From the NCBI RefSeq assembly GCF_019654915.1, contig NZ_BPET01000014.1, positions 32,368 to 96,367 of the forward strand: a stretch of 64,000 nucleotides of DNA, given 5' to 3'. Below are positions 15,812 through 25,214 of this stretch, piece after piece. Positions within the stretch are counted from its first letter, which is position 1; every line of letters starts with the position of its first letter. A program made the position numbers and the translations under genes. The notes below the pieces were generated by a model. That model was not told the origin of the DNA and did not search any database. It worked only from the letters and a program-made list of their open reading frames with translations. Origin of the DNA: Shewanella sp. MBTL60-007. Its GTDB lineage: Bacteria; Pseudomonadota; Gammaproteobacteria; Enterobacterales; Shewanellaceae.

Positions 15812-17065
15812 TTAACCGTTAGCATCAACATCAAATACTAAGGTTGTTTGAAACTCAACCCCGTTATCATGAGGGTGATAACCCCACCCCATACGTTCAC
15901 AAATGCGTTCAACGATAACCAGCCCAACACCATAACCGGCGTTGTAAGTTTCATTACCTTCATGACGATTGGTAATCGTCAGTGTATGCCCTGTGAGGAC
16001 AATGTCGATATCACCGATACTGTAACTGAAGGCGTTTTTAATAACATTGTTAAGCACGATGGCGATAAAGCTCTGTGGGGCATGGATGAGTTCGGCATCG
16101 TTTACACTTAAGCGGTAACAGATATCTTGTCTGGCGAACAACTCTTTCATTTCGGTGAGCTGTTTGCGTAGCGCCACTTCTAAGTTAACGTCGGCAAAGT
16201 AACGTTGCCCAATCGACTCCTTACCCAATAATAGGAAGGTTTCGGTTAGCACCTGCATCTCGTCGCTGGCCCGCTGCAGACGTTTAACGGCATTAACCGC
16301 AAGCGGATGCTGATCGGGTATTTTTGCCAGTAGCTCGGCCGAGCCTTTTATCACGGTAATCGGGGTTCTTAGCTCATGGGATGCAAAGTGACTGAACTCC
16401 TTTTCACGCTGAAAGAAGCCATTAATGTCATTCTTACTATCAAGCAGGGTTTGCTCAATATTGCGGGTTTCAACAAACTTGGTATCGACACCGAAAGGGG
16501 GGTCGTCAGGCGACATATGACTTATTTTGCGCTCGATAATGGTCAGGGGTTTCGACAGTGTACGGATAAAGTACAAACTATATAGCGTCATTATAAGGCC
16601 AATGAGTAGGCCTAATATCAAAATATAGTCGTGTAAGTGTTCCTCGTATTCATCAAGGTAGTCATCGGCATCATCTTGAAACACAACATACATTAAGCCT
16701 TTACCAGAAGGGTGAAGGCTAACAATAAAGTGCTTATCTTCTTCACCTCTTAATTCCTCATAAAGACCCGGTGATGTATAAGCTTTGAGCCAATGTGGCA
16801 TCTCCTGTTCGCTCCAATAAGTTTTAAACTCATTGGTATTAGGCAATACGGTTTTATCACCATAAACCTTATAGTCTTGCTTGTAACGATACACCTCGGT
16901 ATCTAGCCAATGGTTAAGACTGATCTTCTCAATTTGGTTCTCGGCGATGTAAATTAAAGACCAGAATAGACTGAACATGGCAAAGGTCATCAAACCGAAA
17001 CTCCAACGGATCTTTCGGTAGATGCTTGGGAAGTGCTTATGCTTTGAGGCGGTAACCTTGTCCAT
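15812..17065 (-). CDS. sensor histidine kinase of a two-component system
   Basis: Protein of 417 aa. TM helix at about 22-45, a periplasmic domain of about 100 residues rich in acidic and aromatic residues, TM helix at about 148-170, then a linker. The HisKA box is 'FSHFASHELRTPITVIKGS' (phospho-acceptor His in SHELRTP, near residue 232). The HATPase domain has 'VLNNVIKNAF' (N box) and 'GYGVGLVIVERI' (G box). Role: autophosphorylates and passes phosphate to the response regulator encoded just upstream, whose last 29 nt it overlaps. SD AGAGA precedes ATG 17065. The divergent neighbour, a DUF5666 lipoprotein, is a possible target. The input signal is unknown. Confidence 0.88.
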   Translation of the reverse strand: MDKVTASKHKHFPSIYRKIRWSFGLMTFAMFSLFWSLIYIAENQIEKISLNHWLDTEVYRYKQDYKVYGDKTVLPNTNEFKTYWSEQEMPHWLKAYTSPGLYEELRGEEDKHFIVSLHPSGKGLMYVVFQDDADDYLDEYEEHLHDYILILGLLIGLIMTLYSLYFIRTLSKPLTIIERKISHMSPDDPPFGVDTKFVETRNIEQTLLDSKNDINGFFQREKEFSHFASHELRTPITVIKGSAELLAKIPDQHPLAVNAVKRLQRASDEMQVLTETFLLLGKESIGQRYFADVNLEVALRKQLTEMKELFARQDICYRLSVNDAELIHAPQSFIAIVLNNVIKNAFSYSIGDIDIVLTGHTLTITNRHEGNETYNAGYGVGLVIVERICERMGWGYHPHDNGVEFQTTLVFDVDANG

Positions 17066-17705
17066 GAATTGTCTCTAATCGTGAATGTTCGAAGCCTTTG
17101 TCTAGCGAGGTTCGTAGGCCGTAAATGTGGCTCCTAAGCGCATCGCTCGGTGGCGCTTCATCTCCCCAGACGGCATCGCAGACATCTTGGCGGCTGACAA
17201 CACTAGGGGCACGTTTGATAAGTACCTTTAATATTTTTAACTGAATACGACTGAGTTTTATCGGTTGCTCGGCTCGGGTGACGATATTTGTTTGGGTGTT
17301 AATGTTTATGTCAGCAAATGACAAGGTACCGATATCTTGCCGCGGGCCACGATTACTGAGTGCGTGTAGGCGTAGGCTCAGTTCCTCCATGGCAAAGGGC
17401 TTGAGTAGATAATCATCGCCTCCAGCCTTAAAGGCAGCCACTTTATCATCTAGGCTATCTTTAGCGGTTAAGAATAAAATGGGCGTGTTGCAATACAGCT
17501 CTTCACGCAGCTTGCGCACAGCGGAGATGCCATCAAGTTTAGGCATCATGACATCCATAATAATCACATCGTAACTATTTTCAGATACCAAGTTTATCGC
17601 GGCTTCACCGTGGTAGGCGCAATCGATCACCATGCCTTCAAGTTCCAAATAGTCGGCGATTGTTTCGGCTAGGTTATGGCTGTCATCAACAATTAGAACT
17701 TTCAT
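17037..17705 (-). CDS. OmpR-family response regulator
   Basis: Protein of 222 aa. The receiver domain spans residues 1-115 with acidic Asp7/Asp8, phospho-acceptor Asp51 (DVIIMDVMMPKLDG), Thr in 'FLTAKD' and Lys in 'LLKPFAMEE'. The winged-helix DNA-binding domain covers about 125-222 ('LSRIQLKILKVLIKRAPSVVSRQDVCDAVWGDE', ending 'ETIHGQGYRLKA'). Role: DNA-binding partner of the overlapping kinase gene. The short intergenic region to the divergent DUF5666 lipoprotein (17706-17798) would hold both promoters, so autoregulation and control of that gene are plausible. Confidence 0.9.
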   Translation of the reverse strand: MKVLIVDDSHNLAETIADYLELEGMVIDCAYHGEAAINLVSENSYDVIIMDVMMPKLDGISAVRKLREELYCNTPILFLTAKDSLDDKVAAFKAGGDDYLLKPFAMEELSLRLHALSNRGPRQDIGTLSFADININTQTNIVTRAEQPIKLSRIQLKILKVLIKRAPSVVSRQDVCDAVWGDEAPPSDALRSHIYGLRTSLDKGFEHSRLETIHGQGYRLKA

Positions 17706-17798
17706 AGATTATTTTATCTTTCTTCACGATCGCTTCACGGGCCAAGTTTTAACATACAGCTAAATTCGATAATCATCTCTTTAATTAAGGGTATTTAG

Positions 17799-18983
17799 AT
17801 GAAAAAAGTAGCTTTAGTTTCAACACTTGCTCTGATTTTAACTGCTTGTGGCGGTGGAAGCGACAGTTCTGACAATGGTAATGGCAACGACAACGGTAAC
17901 GGTGGTGTTATTACGGCTCCGACAGCGGTTAAAGGCACAATTGACTCGGTCAATACGACGCAGAATAAAGTCGTTGTAAATGGCTATAGCTATGACGTTG
18001 CGGGTGTTTCTTACGGTGACGTGAAACTGAATATTAACGATTTGCAGCCTAACATGATGGTGCAAATCGGTGGTCAGCAAAAAGCGGCTGCTGTGCAAGT
18101 TAATCTAGAGCCAACAATCACAGGTAAGGTGACTGCAATCGATTTTGCAGCGGGTACCTTCGATGTAAACGGTGTGACCTTAACTTATAAGTTATCTAAC
18201 GAGATCGAAGTGGGTGACTGGGTGATGGTGTCTTCATTGCCGACTGCTGATGCGGGCTACAAGGTGCTTTCAGTGGTTAAGTTTGAAAATGATGACCTAA
18301 TTAACCATTACGAAGTGGAAGGTCGTTTATCTAGCTTAGATGAAAGTGCGATGAGCTTTAAACTTGGTGCTGCATTGCATGTTGATTACTCTGGAGCGCT
18401 AGAAGTTGAGGGTAAACTTCAAAACGGTCAATGGGTTGAAGTGGAAGGCACGATGAACGTGAATACACTTGAAGCGACCAGCGTTGAAGTTGAAGATTAT
18501 AGCGATCTGGCTAATGACACCGAAGTTGAAGGTATCGTGACTTGGGTTGATGCGCAGCAAACGGCATTTGAACTTAACTACCAAGGCCGTTTTGTTGTTA
18601 ATACTCAAACTAAGTTTGAGGATGGCTTTAAGGCTGATCTAAAACAAGGTGCGCTAGTTGAAGTGACCTCTGTGAAGCAAGGTACACAACAAGTGGCTAC
18701 TGAAGTTGAATTCGATGATGACAACTCAACGGGTAACGACAACGATAACGTTGGTAACTGGAAAGAGTTTGAAGTAGAAGGTAATGTCATTTCATCAGAT
18801 GCAACTGTAAAAAGCTTTGTAATTAAAGGCGCAGTTAGCAGCATGACAGTTATCGTTGATGCTAACACTCAGTATGAAGACGGTATTAGTTTCGACACGT
18901 TAAACCAGCAACGAATTGAAGTTGAAGGTGTGGTAATTAACGGTCAAAACATCGCTCGTGAAATCGAAGCCGACAACGATTAA
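17799..18983 (+). CDS. DUF5666 repeat lipoprotein
   Basis: Protein of 394 aa. Lipobox LILTACGGG with modified Cys17, then a Gly/Asn/Asp-rich linker (residues 18-38). The body holds about four to five OB-like DUF5666 units, each with the pattern 'V.G.I/V......F.v.g....v' and 'G..VEVEG/V.G': around 43-100, 105-165, 170-235, 240-305 and 320-390. A second Asp/Asn linker (DDDNSTGNDNDN) precedes the last unit. The mature part is very acidic. Role unknown; members are surface or periplasmic lipoproteins. It is divergent from a two-component system, which suggests control by it. SD AAGGG. It ends at a clear terminator. Confidence 0.8.
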   Translation: MKKVALVSTLALILTACGGGSDSSDNGNGNDNGNGGVITAPTAVKGTIDSVNTTQNKVVVNGYSYDVAGVSYGDVKLNINDLQPNMMVQIGGQQKAAAVQVNLEPTITGKVTAIDFAAGTFDVNGVTLTYKLSNEIEVGDWVMVSSLPTADAGYKVLSVVKFENDDLINHYEVEGRLSSLDESAMSFKLGAALHVDYSGALEVEGKLQNGQWVEVEGTMNVNTLEATSVEVEDYSDLANDTEVEGIVTWVDAQQTAFELNYQGRFVVNTQTKFEDGFKADLKQGALVEVTSVKQGTQQVATEVEFDDDNSTGNDNDNVGNWKEFEVEGNVISSDATVKSFVIKGAVSSMTVIVDANTQYEDGISFDTLNQQRIEVEGVVINGQNIAREIEADND

Positions 18984-19283
18984 TTGTAAATCAATATTTC
19001 GAATAGATTGACCCCAAATGCCTTTCAAATTGAAAGGCATTTTTGTAGCTGATTTTCGCCGCGAGTTGAGGCGTGTCGCCTACTATAGTCAGATTAATTA
19101 GCAGATTTTATTGGGCTGTTTAGGGAAAAATTTATGCTTGTTAAATTAGCGATTTAGTGCTTTTTCTGCCGCTGGTTCTTTAGAGTAGCTGAAAAAAAAT
19201 CAGTCATTATTTCGATGGAGTGTGAATATTGAGTCTACACTGAACGGTAAGTTTTTATACGCCATTACATAAAGGACTATATT
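18984..19283. other. intergenic region, 300 nt
   Basis: Contains the terminator at 19016-19045 and then the leader of the chemoreceptor gene. No confident sigma-70 or sigma-28 promoter and no small gene seen. Confidence 0.5.
19016..19045 (+). terminator. intrinsic terminator of the DUF5666 gene
   Basis: AAATGCCTTTCA / TGAAAGGCATTT with a 3-nt loop AAT, followed by a short T-run. Confidence 0.85.
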
Positions 19284-20837
19284 ATGGATGAAGAGTACCA
19301 GTATCCTGCCAATTACAATCTAATCTCAATTACGTCTCCTTCTAGCCATATTAAATATGCCAGTCCTCACTTTTCTGAAGTAGCCGGTTTTGCAGACGGT
19401 GAGCTTGTTGGTCTTCCCCATAATGTTGTCAGACATCCAGATATGCCCAAAGCTGCGTTTAAAGATCTTTGGGGCCACTTGCAAAGTGGCAACCATTGGA
19501 TGGGAATGGTGAAAAACAGCCGTAAGGGCGGAGGTTATTATTGGGTCGATGCCTTTGCTTCTCCGATAAAAAGCAATGGTGAAATCATCGAGTTACAATC
19601 TGTTCGTTTTAAGCCTGAACGTGTACACGTTAAACGAGCTGAGGCCGTTTATAAACAGCTATCAAATGACAAGAAACCTTGGCAACTGAGCGTGGGCCTG
19701 AGAACTCGTCTGTGGCAACGGAGCGCCTTTTGTTATGGCATCGCGGCGCTTATCTCATACGCAGTTGCTATGTTTAGTCAAAATACAGCCATTGCGATGG
19801 CCTGTTTTTTCCTGCTGGCAACCTTGACGAGTTACCTGCTAACACGTCCATTGGAGCGAATGACAAAGGAGGCGCGTAAAGACTTTAATAATCCATTAAT
19901 GGAGTTGATCTACACCGGAAAGGTGAATGACTTGTCTGAGATTGAGCTTGCAATGAAGATGCGCAAACAACACGTTAAAGCATTGATTGGGCGCGTTAAT
20001 ATCTCGGTGATGGAGGCCTGTGATAAGACGCTAGATAACGCAAAATTGGCCACAGAGAATAATCATAAAGTTACTGAGCATCTTAATACCCAAAAAACAG
20101 AGATCGAAATGGTGGCAACAGCCGTCAACGAGATGCAGGCGGCATCGACTGAGATTTCACAAAATGCTCAGGGTACGGCTGAAGCGACAATGCAGACTCA
20201 ATCAACGATGTCGGATAATTTGGAGTGTATCAATCAGGTCAATAAGTCGATGTTAGAGCTCGTTGATGAACTGGCTTCAATATCCAGCACGGTAGTATCG
20301 CTTGATAAGCAAACTCAGCAGATTAGCTCGGTGATTGATGTGATCAATGGTATTGCAGAGCAAACCAACCTACTCGCGCTTAATGCGGCGATTGAGGCGG
20401 CGAGAGCCGGAGATTCAGGGCGAGGTTTCGCGGTGGTGTCCGATGAGGTGCGTACCTTAGCCCAGCGTACTCAGGTCGCGACCACCGAGATCCAGACGGC
20501 GATTGAACAGATCCAGAGTAATAGTCAGGTTGCGGTTAAATCACTGGAAGTGGGTAATGACAAGTCGAGTAAAACCGTCGATATCATCAATACCTCGTTG
20601 AACAAGATCAATGAACTCGAAGAATTGATTGAGGGGATCGTTGAGCGAAATCAGCAGATTGCGGTTGCTATCGAAGAGCAAGTGTATGTCTGTAACGAGG
20701 TCAACACCAATGTACAGATGGTTAACTGCAAGGTGTCAGAATCTTATGATTTGATCACCGTGACCAATACCCTTAACCAAGAGGTTGAAAGCAGTACTGG
20801 CGATCTGTCGACGACCATCAGAAACTTTAGTATGTAG
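19284..20837 (+). CDS. PAS-domain methyl-accepting chemotaxis protein (Aer-like)
   Basis: Protein of 517 aa. An N-terminal cytoplasmic PAS domain (about 8-120; '[21 protein letters not shown]', '[13 protein letters not shown]', '[14 protein letters not shown]') matches the Aer/redox-sensor type. Two adjacent TM helices follow (about 147-190, hairpin through '[11 protein letters not shown]'). The MCP signalling domain (about 240-517) has the conserved hairpin tip '[40 protein letters not shown]'. There is no periplasmic domain. Role: energy or redox taxis, signalling through CheA/CheW. FAD binding is not provable here. SD AAAGGA. It is a single gene with a terminator downstream. Confidence 0.9.
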   Translation: MDEEYQYPANYNLISITSPSSHIKYASPHFSEVAGFADGELVGLPHNVVRHPDMPKAAFKDLWGHLQSGNHWMGMVKNSRKGGGYYWVDAFASPIKSNGEIIELQSVRFKPERVHVKRAEAVYKQLSNDKKPWQLSVGLRTRLWQRSAFCYGIAALISYAVAMFSQNTAIAMACFFLLATLTSYLLTRPLERMTKEARKDFNNPLMELIYTGKVNDLSEIELAMKMRKQHVKALIGRVNISVMEACDKTLDNAKLATENNHKVTEHLNTQKTEIEMVATAVNEMQAASTEISQNAQGTAEATMQTQSTMSDNLECINQVNKSMLELVDELASISSTVVSLDKQTQQISSVIDVINGIAEQTNLLALNAAIEAARAGDSGRGFAVVSDEVRTLAQRTQVATTEIQTAIEQIQSNSQVAVKSLEVGNDKSSKTVDIINTSLNKINELEELIEGIVERNQQIAVAIEEQVYVCNEVNTNVQMVNCKVSESYDLITVTNTLNQEVESSTGDLSTTIRNFSM

Positions 20838-20859
20838 CATCTTTAATTGCTAGGCTAAC

Positions 20860-20910
20860 GCCGTACTTTCTGGGGGCGCTCTATTTAACCCAGAAAAGTG
20901 CGGCTTTGTT
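20860..20910 (+). terminator. terminator of the chemoreceptor gene
   Basis: Long stem GCCGTACTTTCTGGG / CCCAGAAAAGTGCGGC (one wobble, one bulge), followed by TTTGTT. Confidence 0.75.
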
Positions 20911-21053
20911 CTATGATGGCATTAACTACCTTGCTCACTTCCGGTTAAACCTCTACAGCTTTTCCCAACATTATGACGCTAATACCGATAGCGTCAGCTC
21001 GTAAACTCTTTATTATAAGGAACATAACTTACGCTATCCCTAGAAGGTTGATT

Positions 21054-21986
21054 GTGAAACAGTTGGATTTCAATTTGCTCAGAGTATTAGAAGTGCTGCT
21101 CGAAGAGCAGAGTGTGACGGCGGCTGCATCGAGATTACACTTGAGTCAGTCGGCGGTGAGTAAGCAACTGAGTAAATTGAGAGAAACCTTCGATGATCAG
21201 CTGTTCGAACGCACGGCCTATGGGTTAAAAGCCACACCTAGAGCCTTGCAGTTAGCCCCTGAGCTACGAGAGGTACTGCAAAAGTTAGATCAATTTACTC
21301 GTCCCAGTACCTTTGAGCCTGCCGAGAGTCAGCGTCGTTTTCGCATGCATATTGTCGAAACGGCCTACTCGCTTACTTACCCACATTTTATGCCTAAGCT
21401 ATTAAAAGCTGCGCCCCAGGTGAGCATTAATGGCCACACTTGGTCACACTCCAGCATGGATATGCTACTACGCTGTGAAATCGATATGGGCATCATCTGT
21501 CGAGAGTGGGATAAGCGCTCCTTACTGCATATGAACAACTTACCGGAAGAGCTTGGTGCGACAGAGCTTATTCGCGACTACCCTGTGTGTCTTCTAAGGC
21601 GCGATCATCCCGCGCTAAAGGAGTCATGGAACTTAGAGACTTTTCTAAAGTATCGTCATCTGCAGGTGGCCTTTGGCGGTTTGGAGCAGTGGCTGCTCGA
21701 TGACGTACTGCGTTTAGAGCACCTACAGCGCGATATCGCGGTCAATATGACCGACTTTAATTGCGCGATGGACTTGTGTGAAAACAGCGATCTGATCCTG
21801 TGCGCGCCGCGAAAATATATCCAGCAGATGATGGTTAACTATAATCTGGTCTGCCTCGATGTGCCTGTACATGTGGAACCCGGAGCCTATGTGTTGGTCT
21901 GGCATAAGCACTTTAATCTGGATCCGAGTCATAGCTGGCTACGTAACCTGATTATCGATGGCGTGCGTGATAATAGAAAAGACTAG
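21054..21986 (+). CDS. LysR-family transcriptional regulator, orphan
   Basis: The start is taken at GTG 21054 (310 aa): AAGG lies 6 nt upstream and the protein begins (M)KQLDFNLLRVLEVLLEEQSVTAAASRLHLSQSAVSKQL, the usual LysR N-terminus. The ATG at 20973 adds 27 residues unlike the family. The HTH covers about residues 18-40. The effector domain (about 90-300) is of the NodD/LinR-like type. Neighbours on both sides are unrelated, so no target can be proposed. A hairpin resembling a terminator follows. Confidence 0.85.
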   Translation: MKQLDFNLLRVLEVLLEEQSVTAAASRLHLSQSAVSKQLSKLRETFDDQLFERTAYGLKATPRALQLAPELREVLQKLDQFTRPSTFEPAESQRRFRMHIVETAYSLTYPHFMPKLLKAAPQVSINGHTWSHSSMDMLLRCEIDMGIICREWDKRSLLHMNNLPEELGATELIRDYPVCLLRRDHPALKESWNLETFLKYRHLQVAFGGLEQWLLDDVLRLEHLQRDIAVNMTDFNCAMDLCENSDLILCAPRKYIQQMMVNYNLVCLDVPVHVEPGAYVLVWHKHFNLDPSHSWLRNLIIDGVRDNRKD

Positions 21987-22011
21987 CCACAATAGATTTT
22001 AAAAAATAACA

Positions 22012-22053
22012 ATGGACCACGGAGGAGTGATCGTTTCGTGGTTCATCGCTTTT
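22012..22053 (+). terminator. probable terminator of the LysR gene
   Basis: ATGGACCACG / CGTGGTTCAT with one wobble pair, then CGCTTTT. Confidence 0.55.
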
Positions 22054-22129
22054 AAAGAAAAGAATTCCAAATGAACAGGATATCGATTGTGTACATGGCA
22101 GTGCTCTGTTCATTAACTTATCGGGGAAG

Positions 22130-23002
22130 TTAAATCGCCTGCAGAAAAGCCTCTATAATGGGTTCTTGTATGCGCTTACTCTTACAGCAACAACCTAATT
22201 CAAAGGGGGGGATATCAATTGGCGAGGTCAGCAGTTGAATCCGGTCTCGTACAGGGCTGTTGTTGATCACTACCTCTGGGGTAATGCTCACACCGCAGCC
22301 CAGCGCCACCATAGAGGCGATCGCCTCTTGTCCCGAAACTTGAGCATAAATATTGGGGAGCAATCCCAAAGACTTAAACCAGTTGTCGATACGTTTTCGT
22401 CCCGGCCCATGCTCAGGCACGATAAAGGGCAGTCTATCCCAAGGGATATACGATTCGGTTAACAGTTCTTGGACCTGACACCTGAATGTCGGTGCGATGA
22501 TCGACAGTGGCACGTCATCGATTTTGGCGAAGTGCAGGTTATCGGGAAAGGGATCGGGCAGGGCGGCTATAGCGATATCGGCACGGTTGTTGCGCACCTC
22601 ATTGACCGCATTGGCGGCGTCCCCCGTAGTAAGAGCGATTTCAACCAGCGGATGCTCACGTCTAAAGCGATCCAATAGTCCAGGAAGATGACTATAGGCT
22701 GCGGTTACCGAGCAATATAGGTTTAGCCTTCCTCGGAGAAAGTCCTGCTTGGGATCGATCTTAGTTTTCAGCTTTCCCCACTGCTCTAGTGTCGATTCGG
22801 CAAAGTGGCGATACTCCACTCCTGCACTCGTTAAGGTCACGCTGCGGTTGTCACGTTGAAACAGCTGGGCACCGACCTCCTCTTCCAGCCTCTGCATGGC
22901 TCGGCTCAAGGTGGATGGACTAACATGCATCGCTTGGGCGGTTCTCGCAAAGTGCAAACTGTCTGCTAAATGCAGGTAGAGTTTTATGGTTCGAATATTC
23001 AA
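22130..23002 (-). CDS. ilvY: IlvY, LysR-type activator of ilvC
   Basis: The start is taken at TTG 23002 (291 aa), because MNIRTIKLYLHLADSLHFARTAQAMHVSPS aligns with the known IlvY N-terminus and GGAG lies 8 nt upstream. The ATG at 23059 would place the first codons against the operator. The HTH is at about residues 18-38 (ARTAQAMHVSPSTLSRAMQRL). Conserved IlvY blocks: 'FCSVTAAYSHLP'-like YCSVTAAYSHLPGLLDRF, 'LTTGDAANA', 'MVALGCGVSITPEVVINNSP'. Role: activates ilvC when acetolactate or acetohydroxybutyrate binds, and represses itself. It is divergent from ilvC as in enterics. The initiator TTG is the main uncertainty. Confidence 0.88.
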   Translation of the reverse strand: MNIRTIKLYLHLADSLHFARTAQAMHVSPSTLSRAMQRLEEEVGAQLFQRDNRSVTLTSAGVEYRHFAESTLEQWGKLKTKIDPKQDFLRGRLNLYCSVTAAYSHLPGLLDRFRREHPLVEIALTTGDAANAVNEVRNNRADIAIAALPDPFPDNLHFAKIDDVPLSIIAPTFRCQVQELLTESYIPWDRLPFIVPEHGPGRKRIDNWFKSLGLLPNIYAQVSGQEAIASMVALGCGVSITPEVVINNSPVRDRIQLLTSPIDIPPFELGCCCKSKRIQEPIIEAFLQAI

Positions 23003-23036
23003 GTCGAATTCTCCGTGTTGCCGTGACTTATTGAGT

Positions 23037-23107
23037 TTGCATTGCGAAAAATGCAACATGACGTTTCGAATATATCATTTTAAGCAACAGAAAGCTTGCG
23101 CTATAGT
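23037..23107. promoter_or_regulatory. ilvY-ilvC intergenic operators and ilvC promoter
   Basis: Dyad TTGCATT-N6-AATGCAA at 23037-23056 suits a LysR-type T-N11-A site. A looser GCAA-N8-TTGC lies at 23084-23099. A -10-like TATAGT is at 23102-23107 with no good -35 17 nt upstream, as expected for an activator-dependent promoter whose -35 area is covered by the second operator. Assignment to IlvY is by position. Confidence 0.55.
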
Positions 23108-23178
23108 GATTTCAATCACAGCGTGACTCGGCCAAGAGTCAGCCCGTTTAACTATCCAGAATCAAGGTGGTATATCAG

Positions 23179-24660
23179 ATGGCTAACTATTTTAACTCTC
23201 TGAATTTGCGTCAACAATTGCAACAGCTGGCTCAATGCCGCTTCATGGATCGTAGTGAGTTCAGCGAAGGCTGTAACTTCATCAAGGGCTGGAATATCGT
23301 CATTCTTGGCTGTGGCGCTCAGGGTCTTAACCAAGGCTTGAATATGCGTGACTCAGGTCTAAATATCTCTTTCGCACTGCGTGAACAGGCGATTAGCGAA
23401 AAGCGTGATTCTTACCAAAAAGCAACCGGAAATGGTTTCCGTGTTGGCACCATCGAAGAATTGATCCCTGATGCAGACTTGGTGCTAAACCTAACACCTG
23501 ACAAGCAGCATACCAATGCCGTCAACACGGTGATGCCGTTAATGAAGCAAGGTGCAACCTTGTCATACTCTCATGGTTTCAACATCGTAGAAGAGGGCAT
23601 GCAGGTTCGCCCAGACATCACGGTGATCATGGTGGCACCTAAGTGCCCAGGTACTGAAGTACGTGAAGAGTACAAACGTGGCTTCGGTGTGCCGACGCTG
23701 ATTGCGGTTCACCCAGAGAATGATCCTAAGGGTGAAGGTTTCGATATCGCTAAGGCTTATGCAAGTGCCACAGGCGGCGACCGCGCTGGTGTACTGCATT
23801 CATCATTTATTGCCGAAGTGAAATCAGATTTGATGGGCGAGCAGACTATCCTTTGTGGCATGCTGCAAACGGGTGCCATCTTAGGCTATGAGAAGATGGT
23901 TGCTGACGGGATTGAACCTGGCTACGCGGCTAAGCTTATTCAACAAGGTTGGGAGACAACGACCGAAGCGCTGAAACACGGTGGTATCACCCATATGATG
24001 GATCGTCTATCCAATCCAGCCAAGATCAAGGCGTTTGATATGGCCGAAGAGTTGAAGGTTATTCTTAAGCCGCTGTTCGAAAAGCACATGGATGACATCA
24101 TAGGTGGCGAATTCTCTAAGACCATGATGCAAGACTGGGCTAACGACGATGCAAACCTACTCAAGTGGCGCAGCGAAACCAATGACACTGGTTTTGAAAA
24201 TGCACCAGGTTGCGAAGAGCATATCGACGAGCAAACTTACTTCGATAAGGGCATCTTCCTCGTGGCAATGATTAAGGCGGGTGTAGAGCTTGCTTTCGAT
24301 ACGATGGTCGCCGCAGGCATCATCGAAGAGTCGGCCTACTATGAGTCACTGCACGAGACGCCGCTTATCGCCAACACCATTGCACGTAAGCGCTTATACG
24401 AGATGAACGTGGTGATTTCAGACACAGCAGAGTATGGCTGTTATCTGTTTAACCATGCAGCGTTGCCATTACTGAAAGACTATGTAGCAAACATGTCTGC
24501 CGAGTACCTAGGCGGTGGCTTACAGGATGCGAGTAATGGCGTCGATAATGTTCGTTTAATCGAAGTGAATGCGGCTATTCGAGGCACAGCAGTTGAAGAG
24601 ATTGGCGCCGAACTACGTGGCTATATGACAGAAATGAAGCGCATCGTAGAAGAGAAGTAA
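23179..24660 (+). CDS. ilvC: ketol-acid reductoisomerase, class II (long form)
   Basis: 493 aa from ATG 23179 with SD AAGGTGG 8 nt upstream; the GTG at 23167 lies inside that SD and is rejected. The N-terminal Rossmann domain has '[29 protein letters not shown]' with the Arg-rich phosphate site for NADPH. '[18 protein letters not shown]' and '[21 protein letters not shown]' hold Mg-binding Asp/Glu residues, followed by the duplicated knotted C-terminal domain of class II enzymes. Reaction: isomerisation and reduction of acetolactate or acetohydroxybutyrate to the dihydroxy acids, the second step of Val/Ile synthesis. Regulated by the divergent IlvY. Confidence 0.97.
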   Translation: MANYFNSLNLRQQLQQLAQCRFMDRSEFSEGCNFIKGWNIVILGCGAQGLNQGLNMRDSGLNISFALREQAISEKRDSYQKATGNGFRVGTIEELIPDADLVLNLTPDKQHTNAVNTVMPLMKQGATLSYSHGFNIVEEGMQVRPDITVIMVAPKCPGTEVREEYKRGFGVPTLIAVHPENDPKGEGFDIAKAYASATGGDRAGVLHSSFIAEVKSDLMGEQTILCGMLQTGAILGYEKMVADGIEPGYAAKLIQQGWETTTEALKHGGITHMMDRLSNPAKIKAFDMAEELKVILKPLFEKHMDDIIGGEFSKTMMQDWANDDANLLKWRSETNDTGFENAPGCEEHIDEQTYFDKGIFLVAMIKAGVELAFDTMVAAGIIEESAYYESLHETPLIANTIARKRLYEMNVVISDTAEYGCYLFNHAALPLLKDYVANMSAEYLGGGLQDASNGVDNVRLIEVNAAIRGTAVEEIGAELRGYMTEMKRIVEEK

Positions 24661-24991
24661 TTTAGCTTTTACATCTATTTTAGTCGGGCTTAGACAGGGT
24701 TTTGTTTAAGCCTTAGGCTAAACAAGTTGAAGTTTGAGATAGTCACGTTTTTAGAAAAAGCACTTTCGATAAACCATTAAGGATTAACACCTTAATAGCA
24801 GTAATAAAGTCAGGCAGAGCATCAGCTTTTTTTGCTACTGGTCAGGGCCTAAACCGCATAGACTAGATGATAAATTTTGATGTTAGAAAGTTTTTATTGT
24901 GTTTTTTATAGGCTTTGTGGTACTTCTTAATGGTCGTGTTTTAGGCGATACCGAATTTAAGCAAAGAATCTGATTAGGAACCCAGTCGAAT
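24661..24991. other. ilvC-ilvL intergenic region, 331 nt
   Basis: Contains a loose hairpin GGCTTA...TAAGCC (about 24689-24715) and a perfect ATTAAGG-N7-CCTTAAT hairpin (24776-24796), either of which could end ilvC transcription. The ilvG operon promoter must lie in its right part; TTGATG at 24877 is a possible -35 but no well-spaced -10 is evident. Confidence 0.45.
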
Positions 24992-25087
24992 ATGTTCAAC
25001 CAAGCTGCCCAGCTCATTATTGTGATTATTACCGTCGTGATTATTAAATCACAGCGGGGGCTGCGCATATTGAATCGACACACCTAA
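24992..25087 (+). CDS. ilvL: ilvGMEDA operon leader peptide IlvL
   Basis: 31-codon ORF: MFNQAAQLIIVIITVVII then KSQRGLRILNRHT. Of its residues, seven are Ile, three Val and three Leu, with control codons packed in residues 8-18. Role: ribosome stalling at Ile/Val/Leu codons when charged tRNA is scarce favours an antiterminator and allows transcription of ilvGMEDA. The sequence shows the parts: AGCGGGGG (25053-25060) can pair with CCCCTGCT (25111-25118) with one G-U, competing with the terminator at 25105-25139. AGGA lies upstream of the ATG. It is 127 nt before ilvG. Assigned from content and position. Confidence 0.88.
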   Translation: MFNQAAQLIIVIITVVIIKSQRGLRILNRHT

Positions 25088-25104
25088 CCTAGGTTTAAGA
25101 TTGC

Positions 25105-25139
25105 AAAAACCCCTGCTCCGAAAGGAACGGGGGTTTTTT
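25105..25139 (+). terminator. ilvGMEDA attenuator
   Basis: AAAAACCCC...GGGGGTTTTTT with inner TCC-GAAA-GGA, an intrinsic terminator placed between the leader peptide and ilvG. An alternative pairing of its 5' arm with 25053-25060 gives the antiterminator. Confidence 0.88.
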
Positions 25140-25214
25140 CGTTTAAGGGCCTAGAGAGAGGAAATCCAATCTAAGTTCTTATGAAATAAGTTAATTGTAG
25201 TGGAGCGCTGATTT

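Noticed and set aside
23167..23178. GTG start for ilvC at 23167
   Set aside because: The GTG is inside the AAGGTGG ribosome-binding site of the ATG at 23179.
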